From positions 1 through 37,829 of the forward strand of contig JAFXLG010000033.1 of the NCBI GenBank assembly GCA_017531305.1: a stretch of DNA of 37,829 nucleotides, read 5' to 3'. Each line of letters opens with the position of its first letter. The stretch's first letter is position 1. The translations under genes and the position numbers were made by a program. The DNA comes from Alistipes sp. GTDB taxonomy: Bacteria; Bacteroidota; Bacteroidia; Bacteroidales; Rikenellaceae. Shown here in pieces: positions 32,731-37,829 of the stretch. The notes under the pieces were generated by a model, which saw nothing but the letters and a program-made list of their open reading frames with translations, was not told the origin of the DNA and made no database searches.

Positions 32731-34179
32731 ATGTCACTAAAGAATTTAGAACCACATTTGGTATGGGAGCAGTTCGAAGCCATCACCCGAGTACCACGTC
32801 CTTCAAAAAAGGAGGAGAAGATAATAGAGTATCTCATTAACTTCGCCATCGCACACGGCATCGAGTATCAAAAAGATCAAATCGGTAATGTGGTAATGCG
32901 CAAAGCGGCCACCGCAGGTTACGAAGATCGTCCTTGCGTGATTTTGCAATCTCACATGGATATGGTATGCGAGAAGCTACCCGAGGTAGATTTTGACTTC
33001 GACAACGATCCTATCCAAACCAAAATTGTTGATGGTTGGGTAATGGCAGAAGGCACTACACTTGGTGCTGACTGCGGAATTGGCATGGCGGCAGCATTAG
33101 CGATATTGTTGGATAAAGATTCCGAGCATGGTCCCATTGAGGCTCTCTTTACCGTTGATGAGGAGACGGGACTTACTGGGGCATTTAATCTGGGCGAAGG
33201 CATGCTGAGTGGCAAATACCTGATAAATCTCGATTCGGAGGATGAGGGTGAGATATTTATCGGTTGCGCTGGCGGAGTAGATACTGTGGCGTACTTCAAG
33301 GCGGAATACGAACCTGCTCCTGTGGAATACGATTATTACAAGCTCAGTATCTCTGGTCTTATGGGCGGTCACTCAGGAGATGATATTAATAAAGGTCGCG
33401 CCAATTCCAACAAACTTATGGCGCGAATACTGCTCGAAGCACACGAGGATTACAACGCACGCGTAAGCTACATGGATGGCGGAAATCTACGCAATGCAAT
33501 TCCTCGCGATGCATACGCCATTTTCGGTGTAGATCGACCATCAAGCCAGAGCTTCAAGCAGCGTTTTGAGGCATGGGCAACTGAAGTAAAGGCAGAATTT
33601 ACACTAACCGAGCCTCAGATGCAGATCTCGCTATGCTCAGAGCCAAAGCCAGAAAGAGTCCTAAAGCTGGAGCTTCAGCAAAATCTTTTACACGCTCTGG
33701 TCGGCGTAGCAAATGGCGTTATCTCGATATCTCATGCGGTAGAGGGCTTGGTTGAGACATCAACCAACTTGGCTTCGGTAAAGTTTGGCGACAATGATGA
33801 GATTATCGTAACTACTTCGCAGCGTTCATCTGTCGAGAGTGCAAAACTTTATGCTAAAAAGATGGTAGAATCTACACTTCTGCTGGCTGGAGCCGAAGTA
33901 AAACACTCTGACGGATACCCCGGGTGGGCTCCAAATCCTAATTCGCAGCTATTGCGCCACAGCGTAGAGTGCTACAAAGATCTCTTTGGCACAGAGCCTA
34001 AGGTTAAGGCGGTACACGCTGGTTTGGAATGCGGATTGTTCCTTGAGAAATATCCTGATTTGGAGATGGTATCATTCGGACCAACGTTGCGCGGCGTACA
34101 CTCGCCCGAAGAGCGATTGGAGATTGCTACGGTAGATAAGTTCTGGATTTTGCTCAAAGAGCTGCTTAAAAGAGTATAA
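32731..34179 (+). CDS. pepD: Aminoacyl-histidine dipeptidase (peptidase D, M20 family)
   Basis: 482 aa, the usual length for PepD. Metal ligands and catalytic acids are visible: His75 and Asp77 (QSHMDMVCEK), Asp114 (GADCGIG), Glu144-Glu145 (VDEETG), Asp172 in LDSEDEGE and a C-terminal His in the LRGVHSPEE motif. The dimerisation (lid) domain lies about 205-380 with GLMGGHSGDDI. It is cytoplasmic with no signal peptide and hydrolyses Xaa-His and other dipeptides. The next gene begins 2 bp after its stop (TAATCATG), so they form an operon. Confidence 0.96.
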   Translation: MSLKNLEPHLVWEQFEAITRVPRPSKKEEKIIEYLINFAIAHGIEYQKDQIGNVVMRKAATAGYEDRPCVILQSHMDMVCEKLPEVDFDFDNDPIQTKIVDGWVMAEGTTLGADCGIGMAAALAILLDKDSEHGPIEALFTVDEETGLTGAFNLGEGMLSGKYLINLDSEDEGEIFIGCAGGVDTVAYFKAEYEPAPVEYDYYKLSISGLMGGHSGDDINKGRANSNKLMARILLEAHEDYNARVSYMDGGNLRNAIPRDAYAIFGVDRPSSQSFKQRFEAWATEVKAEFTLTEPQMQISLCSEPKPERVLKLELQQNLLHALVGVANGVISISHAVEGLVETSTNLASVKFGDNDEIIVTTSQRSSVESAKLYAKKMVESTLLLAGAEVKHSDGYPGWAPNPNSQLLRHSVECYKDLFGTEPKVKAVHAGLECGLFLEKYPDLEMVSFGPTLRGVHSPEERLEIATVDKFWILLKELLKRV

Positions 34180-34181
34180 TC

Positions 34182-34652
34182 ATGGCAGAAGAGTTAATAA
34201 TTGCTCAAGGAGATAAGCATGAAAAATATGCCCTACTATACAAACAAATCGTAGCACTTACCGAGGGTGAGCCAGATCCAATTGCCAATATGGCAAATAT
34301 AGCGGCTATGATTCACTCGACATTCGGTTTTTGGTGGACGGGGTTTTATCGCGTCATGGATAGGGAGCTTGTTTTAGGTCCATTCCAAGGACCTTTGGCG
34401 TGCAGTCGCATAAAATACGGCAAGGGCGTCTGCGGCACGGCGTGGGAACAGAGAGCCACACAGGTAGTCGAGGATGTTGAACTATTCCCAGGACATATCG
34501 CTTGCAGCTCACTATCAAGAAGCGAAATCGTTGTTCCGATTTGGCACGAAGATGAGGTGTGTGCGGTGCTTGATATTGACAGCGAGAAGCTCGCCACATT
34601 TGATCAGACCGACAAAGAGTGGTTGGAAAAAATTGTAGAACTTATATATTAA
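34182..34652 (+). CDS. msrC: Free methionine-(R)-sulfoxide reductase (GAF domain)
   Basis: 156 aa, a single GAF domain. Three Cys at 74 (LACSRI), 84 (GVCGTA) and 108 (HIACSS) have the same spacing as Cys84/94/118 of the E. coli fRMsr. The flanking motifs LGPFQGPLA and SRSEIVVPI also match. It reduces free Met-R-sulfoxide using these cysteines and thioredoxin. It starts 2 bp after pepD. Pairing with a dipeptidase is reasonable: both act on the free amino acid/peptide pool. Confidence 0.94.
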   Translation: MAEELIIAQGDKHEKYALLYKQIVALTEGEPDPIANMANIAAMIHSTFGFWWTGFYRVMDRELVLGPFQGPLACSRIKYGKGVCGTAWEQRATQVVEDVELFPGHIACSSLSRSEIVVPIWHEDEVCAVLDIDSEKLATFDQTDKEWLEKIVELIY

Positions 34653-34666
34653 CTTTCGCACCCAAT

Positions 34667-35479
34667 ATGATCCGAAACATTTTATTTATATTGCTCTTGC
34701 TCATCGCTACGCCTACAATGGCTCAAAGCGACAACATCAAAAAGAAGGTACACTACAACGCATTCTCACATAACGATTACACACGCAAACGTCCGTTGAT
34801 GGATGCATACGACCGTGGTTTTAACTGCGTGGAGGCTGATTTATGGTATATCGGCGGAAAGTTGTATGTTTATCACGACCGTCCACTGATGCCTTCACGC
34901 GATAGAATCTTCGAGAAGATGTATCTTGAGCCATTAATTAAGCTAATCGAGCAGAATGGTGGTCGAGTACATGAGAGAGGACGCAAGCCCTTTATGCTGA
35001 TGATAGATTGTAAATCTGATGGCGAGGAGATGCTTCCAGCTTTAGAACGTGCATTAGAGCCTTACAAAGAGTTGTTGTGCCGAGTTGAGAATGGCTCATA
35101 CAAGAAAGGGGCGATATTAATTTTCCTTTCGGGCAAGTCTCCTCGCAAGACTATTCTGGAGCGAGGCGAAGGATTCTTGTTTATCGATGGCGTAATCCCC
35201 GACATCGGCAAGGGCTACGATTCGCATATGATGCCTGTCATCAGCCATAATTATGCAGCAATTTGCAAATGGCGTGGCAAAGGCGAAATGCCACAAGAGG
35301 AGCTGGAAAAGATGCGTGAAATCATCCGTAATGCCCACCGCGAAGGCAAACTCTTCCGCTGGTGGGGCGCACCCGACACCAAAGAGTTCAAGCGTCTGTT
35401 TATCAGGGAGGGCGTTGATCTGATAGGTGCAGATAATCTGGATATATTGATCGAGGTATTGCAGAACAGAGAGAATTAA
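34667..35479 (+). CDS. Secreted GDPD / PI-PLC-like phosphodiesterase
   Basis: 270 aa from the ATG at 34667, which starts the signal peptide MIRNILFILLLLIATPTMA; the upstream in-frame ATG at 34619 lies inside msrC. TIM-barrel phosphodiesterase superfamily: His in AFSHNDYTR (about 38), Glu and Asp in CVEADLWY, the second His in VYHDRPLMP, and DCKSDGEE later. It lacks the HRG of classical GDPD, matching the PI-PLC/GDPD-like group common in Bacteroidetes. Likely cleaves phosphodiesters in the periplasm. Only 14 bp separates it from msrC. Confidence 0.82.
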   Translation: MIRNILFILLLLIATPTMAQSDNIKKKVHYNAFSHNDYTRKRPLMDAYDRGFNCVEADLWYIGGKLYVYHDRPLMPSRDRIFEKMYLEPLIKLIEQNGGRVHERGRKPFMLMIDCKSDGEEMLPALERALEPYKELLCRVENGSYKKGAILIFLSGKSPRKTILERGEGFLFIDGVIPDIGKGYDSHMMPVISHNYAAICKWRGKGEMPQEELEKMREIIRNAHREGKLFRWWGAPDTKEFKRLFIREGVDLIGADNLDILIEVLQNREN

Positions 35480-35512
35480 AAACTTACCATAAGATTATAA
35501 ATATAGGTAAAG

Positions 35513-35547
35513 AGGTTGTCCATCAAAAAAATGATAGACAACCTTTT
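35513..35547 (+). terminator. Terminator after the pepD operon (hairpin family copy D)
   Basis: AGGTTGTC-c-ATCA (35513-35525) / TGAT-a-GACAACCT (35532-35544) then T4. Followed by GCTTTGATGCTGTATGAGAAGAG, matching the flank of copy C at most positions. Confidence 0.8.
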
Positions 35548-35618
35548 GCTTTGATGCTGTATGAGAAGAGAAAGTTTTAGGTGAGTAATGATTTTTGAAT
35601 AATTTTTTTGCAAAAAAA

Positions 35619-35649
35619 TTTGCAACTTAAAAATCAATCGCTATCTTTG
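35619..35649 (+). promoter_or_regulatory. Textbook Bacteroidetes promoter of the DUF2975-XRE operon
   Basis: -33 TTTG (35619-35622), 19-bp spacer, -7 TATCTTTG (35642-35649). Start of transcription expected near 35655, giving a 5' UTR of about 100 nt. Confidence 0.8.
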
Positions 35650-35659
35650 CATTATAAAA

Positions 35660-35676
35660 TTAATGATTATCATTAA
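35660..35676. promoter_or_regulatory. Fur-box-like palindrome over the start of the DUF2975 transcript
   Basis: TTAATGAT-T-ATCATTAA is a perfect 8-1-8 inverted repeat. By eye it agrees at 14 of 19 positions with the classical Fur consensus GATAATGATAATCATTATC, including ATGAT/ATCAT. It begins a few bases after the predicted start site, where a bound repressor would block RNA polymerase. The XRE protein encoded downstream is an alternative ligand. Confidence 0.5.
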
Positions 35677-35751
35677 ATTTTAAACTTAAAACATATATTT
35701 AATAACGAAAAACATTCTCTCAATTAATTAACATTTTAAAACTTTTCAGCT

Positions 35752-36438
35752 ATGAAAATTTCACAAAAAACCCAACGCCGTACAATTATCTTTGTGGTGG
35801 CAGCCGCAGCAATTGCACTCTTTCAGATTGCTCACTATGGATTACAACTCACCTACTCAACCAACCCCTATGCCGATGAGAAGAATCACACCTTTATCGG
35901 CAAGATGGACACTAAATTTCAGGCTCTGTATTTAGATGATAGTCAGGCAGACAAATTCGCTATTACAATCGATCGCGATAGCGAGGGGAAGCCTCTTGTC
36001 GAGGCTCTACCTGCGAGTATGATCATCTACTCCCAACACCCTGACTACAAGCGTCCCGACCACTACGGCTGGACGGCAAATCGCATAATCACCATTGCTG
36101 CATTCGTGGTATTTGCACTAATCGTTACTCTGATGGCGAGAATACTCATTAGCTCTATTCGTGGTTTCCGCACAGGTAATATCTTCCTCCACAGCCACCC
36201 ACGAATCATCCGTTGGTTGGCGCTGCTGTTCTTCTTATATTACGCTATGATTGACAACCGCGAGTTGTTCCGTATGATTGCCGTTAAAGATCTCTATGCA
36301 GATAACTCTCCAATCGAGCTATTCGGATATGCTACACTCAATGGTGGCTGTTTTATCGCTCCGCTATTGTTGCTCACCCTTGCAGAGTTGATGTCGATAG
36401 CTGCCAAAATTAATGAAGATGAATCAATGACAATTTAA
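35752..36438 (+). CDS. DUF2975 four-helix membrane protein
   Basis: 228 aa. Four membrane helices (about 11-30, 110-132, 150-168, 196-217). Helix 1 and helix 2 are separated by a soluble loop of about 75 residues (LDDSQADKFAITIDRDSEG). This matches the DUF2975 family, which is usually encoded beside a small XRE regulator of the YozG type, as here (12-bp gap). The molecular role is unknown; the pair resembles a membrane-linked regulatory module. The start is the ATG after a long leader with the Fur-like site. Confidence 0.85.
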   Translation: MKISQKTQRRTIIFVVAAAAIALFQIAHYGLQLTYSTNPYADEKNHTFIGKMDTKFQALYLDDSQADKFAITIDRDSEGKPLVEALPASMIIYSQHPDYKRPDHYGWTANRIITIAAFVVFALIVTLMARILISSIRGFRTGNIFLHSHPRIIRWLALLFFLYYAMIDNRELFRMIAVKDLYADNSPIELFGYATLNGGCFIAPLLLLTLAELMSIAAKINEDESMTI

Positions 36439-36450
36439 AAGGCTCGTGAT

Positions 36451-36669
36451 ATGGCAATTATAGTGAATTTGGATGTGATGCTCGCCAAGCGCAAGATGTC
36501 GCTTACCGACCTTTCGGAGCGAGTAGATATTTCGATAGTGAATCTTTCGGTACTAAAGACAGGCAAAGCCAAGGCTATACGTTTCTCAACACTCGAAGCT
36601 ATATGCCGAGCATTGGAGTGTCAGCCCGCAGATATTTTGGAATATCAGCCCGATAAGGCTCAAGAATAG
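36451..36669 (+). CDS. Small XRE-family transcriptional regulator (YozG-like)
   Basis: 72 aa, essentially one helix-turn-helix domain. LTDLSERVDISIVNLSVLKTG spans the two recognition helices, followed by the family signature RFSTLEAICRALECQPADILEY. It is cotranscribed with the DUF2975 gene and probably represses its own operon. No effector domain is present, so any signal would come through the membrane partner or another factor. Confidence 0.92.
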   Translation: MAIIVNLDVMLAKRKMSLTDLSERVDISIVNLSVLKTGKAKAIRFSTLEAICRALECQPADILEYQPDKAQE

Positions 36670-36734
36670 CCCATCTCTCTCAAATACAATAAGGTGTAAC
36701 AATTATCTAAACCAAGCCTACAACGGCGTAAAAC

Positions 36735-36770
36735 AAAAAAATCCCGACCACCAATGGTAGTCGGGATTTT
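36735..36770. terminator. Terminator after tsf (also usable by the XRE gene)
   Basis: ATCCCGAC-c-ACC (36741-36752) / GGT-a-GTCGGGAT (36756-36767). On the minus strand the mismatch is a U-G pair and T6 follows; on the plus strand it is followed by TTTT. Confidence 0.85.
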
Positions 36771-36829
36771 ACTTTGCTTGCGGAGGTTTTCAGCCGATTC
36801 GCTCGACCTCCACCTCTCGAAAACTATGA

Positions 36830-37660
36830 TTATGCCTCCAAAGCAAAACGCTTGTAAGCAACAACAGTAGCCTCCTTGTCAGCCTGCTGCAAATACTCGC
36901 GGATAGAGATCTTCTCACCAACCAATGCCTGGTTCAAGAGAGTGTTCTCCTCGAAGAACTTGCGCATCTTACCCTCAGCGATCTTAGCCAAGATAGCCTC
37001 TGGCTTGTTAGCGTTCTTAGGATCCTGCTTCATCATCTCCAAAGCGATAGCCTTCTCCTTCTCAACTACCTCTGCTGGGCAGTCGTTCTCATCGATTGAG
37101 ATTGGAGCCATAGCTGTAGCCTGCATAGCGATAGTGTGAGAAACCTCCTCAGATACCTCCTTGTTGAAACCAAGAACTGTACCCAACTTCTTGTTGAAGT
37201 GAACGTATGCTGCGCAGTATGGAGCCTCGATACGTGCGTAGTAAGCCAACTCGCACTTCTCGCCTGTCTGACCAGACTTCTCAGTTACCATCTCCTCTAC
37301 AGTAATACCCTCTGCATTCTTGATAGCCTTCAAAGCCTCTACATCTGCTGCATCAGCTGCAACTGCGATGTCGAGGATAGCGTTTGCTGATGCTGAGAAC
37401 TCTGAGTTCTGAGCCACGAAGTCAGTCTCGCAAGCAAGGCACAAAATATAAGCCTTCTGACCTACGATCTTTGTAACAACAACACCCTCAGATGCGCTAC
37501 GGTCAGCACGCTTGCTAACTACGAGCTTACCCTTCTCACGGATGATATCCTTTGCACGATCAAAATCGCCCTCAGCCTCGATAAGAGCCTTCTTGCAATC
37601 CATCATACCTGCACCGGTCATCTTGCGGAGCTTCATTACATCTGCTGCTTTGATTTCCAT
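36830..37660 (-). CDS. tsf: Translation elongation factor Ts
   Basis: 276 aa. The N-terminal UBA-like domain carries MKLRKMTGAGMMDCKKAL (9-26) with the conserved TGAGMMDCK. The TDFVAQN motif lies at about 79-85, followed by the two core subdomains. It exchanges GDP for GTP on EF-Tu. It lies downstream of rpsB in the classical rpsB-tsf order, 52 bp after the rpsB stop, and ends at a strong terminator. Confidence 0.97.
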   Translation of the reverse strand: MEIKAADVMKLRKMTGAGMMDCKKALIEAEGDFDRAKDIIREKGKLVVSKRADRSASEGVVVTKIVGQKAYILCLACETDFVAQNSEFSASANAILDIAVAADAADVEALKAIKNAEGITVEEMVTEKSGQTGEKCELAYYARIEAPYCAAYVHFNKKLGTVLGFNKEVSEEVSHTIAMQATAMAPISIDENDCPAEVVEKEKAIALEMMKQDPKNANKPEAILAKIAEGKMRKFFEENTLLNQALVGEKISIREYLQQADKEATVVAYKRFALEA

Positions 37661-37712
37661 AATTGTCTTTTACTTAAAAAGTTAATAATTTCTGTTTGTT
37701 TACTTATGAGAA

Positions 37713-37829
37713 TTACTCTGCAGACTCTGTTGCAGCAACAACCTCAGCTACTACAGCCTCCTCAGCATCTACAGCTGCCTTAACAGCCTTCTTGATGCGT
37801 GGCTTTGACTGCTTAGCAGGTGCTGATGC
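37713..37829 (-). CDS. rpsB: Ribosomal protein S2, C-terminal end (partial)
   Basis: The last 38 codons and stop of a frame that runs off the window edge: an Ala/Glu/Val-rich tail containing PRIKKAVKAA and ending ATESAE. This acidic low-complexity tail is typical of S2 in Bacteroidetes, and its place immediately before tsf supports rpsB. The conserved S2 body is outside the window. Confidence 0.8.
   Translation of the reverse strand, partial: ASAPAKQSKPRIKKAVKAAVDAEEAVVAEVVAATESAE

Noticed and set aside
16057-35479. The two GDPD-like proteins (16057 and 34667) as a duplicated pair
   Set aside because: They belong to different branches of the superfamily: one has HRG and PENS, the other SHNDY and VEADLW, and there is no extended similarity or shared context.

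Overview
The window looks like a chromosomal segment from a Bacteroidales bacterium. The family is not resolved; a gut-type Bacteroidaceae or Rikenellaceae relative fits. Three things point there. Many genes are preceded by TAnnTTTG -7 elements, several with a TTTG -33 element 18-21 bp upstream, and Shine-Dalgarno sequences are weak. Many secreted lipoproteins belong to families typical of this order (DUF4988/BspA repeats, DUF1080, DUF5689, DUF6528, CotH, GH43). The ordinary housekeeping genes (rpsB-tsf, argS, obg, miaB, plsY, pepD) are full length where they lie inside the window. I see no transposase, integrase, phage gene, CRISPR array or complete defence island.

Layout. 1-3.8 kb (all minus): a collagen-like/BspA leucine-rich-repeat lipoprotein with a long structured leader, a small conserved protein, an OmpA-like protein with a His-rich tail, and a DUF1080 lipoprotein. 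3.9-9.0 kb (plus): a tight four-gene operon of two tandemly duplicated secreted esterases, a DPP-IV-like S9 peptidase and a DUF6528 lipoprotein. 9.1-10.5 kb: a secreted transglutaminase-like protein whose promoter spacer carries a run of nine G. 10.4-11.0 kb: two tRNA-Lys(CTT) genes and a truncated third copy inside a 90-bp direct repeat. 11-15.9 kb: a shortened GH2-like protein, a stand-alone HsdR_N-type nuclease fold, and a minus-strand operon of a Tat-exported GH5 followed by a LytS/LytTR two-component pair. 16-19.7 kb: a glycerophosphodiester phosphodiesterase facing a plsY plus acyl-CoA synthetase lipid operon. 20.1-22.5 kb: YitT-family membrane protein and miaB. 22.6-25.4 kb: argS with a GH43 lipoprotein 2 bp behind it. 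25.5-32.6 kb: two overlapping DUF5689 lipoproteins, obg, a CotH-family lipoprotein and an outer-membrane beta-barrel with no obvious TonB plug. 32.7-35.5 kb: pepD, free Met-R-sulfoxide reductase and a second GDPD/PI-PLC-like protein. 35.7-36.7 kb: DUF2975 membrane protein plus XRE regulator under a textbook promoter with a Fur-box-like palindrome. 36.8 kb to the end: tsf and the 3' end of rpsB.

Much of the window serves breakdown of outside polymers at the cell surface (esterases, peptidase, GH5, GH43, transglutaminase-like protein, surface lipoproteins) and membrane lipid metabolism. The least ordinary signals are regulatory or structural: the poly-G promoter, the Fur-like box, a family of related terminator hairpins with conserved downstream flanks, the partly duplicated tRNA-Lys locus, the structured leader of the collagen-like gene, and a GH2 homologue that has lost catalytic features. 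I did not find a clearly new multi-gene system.
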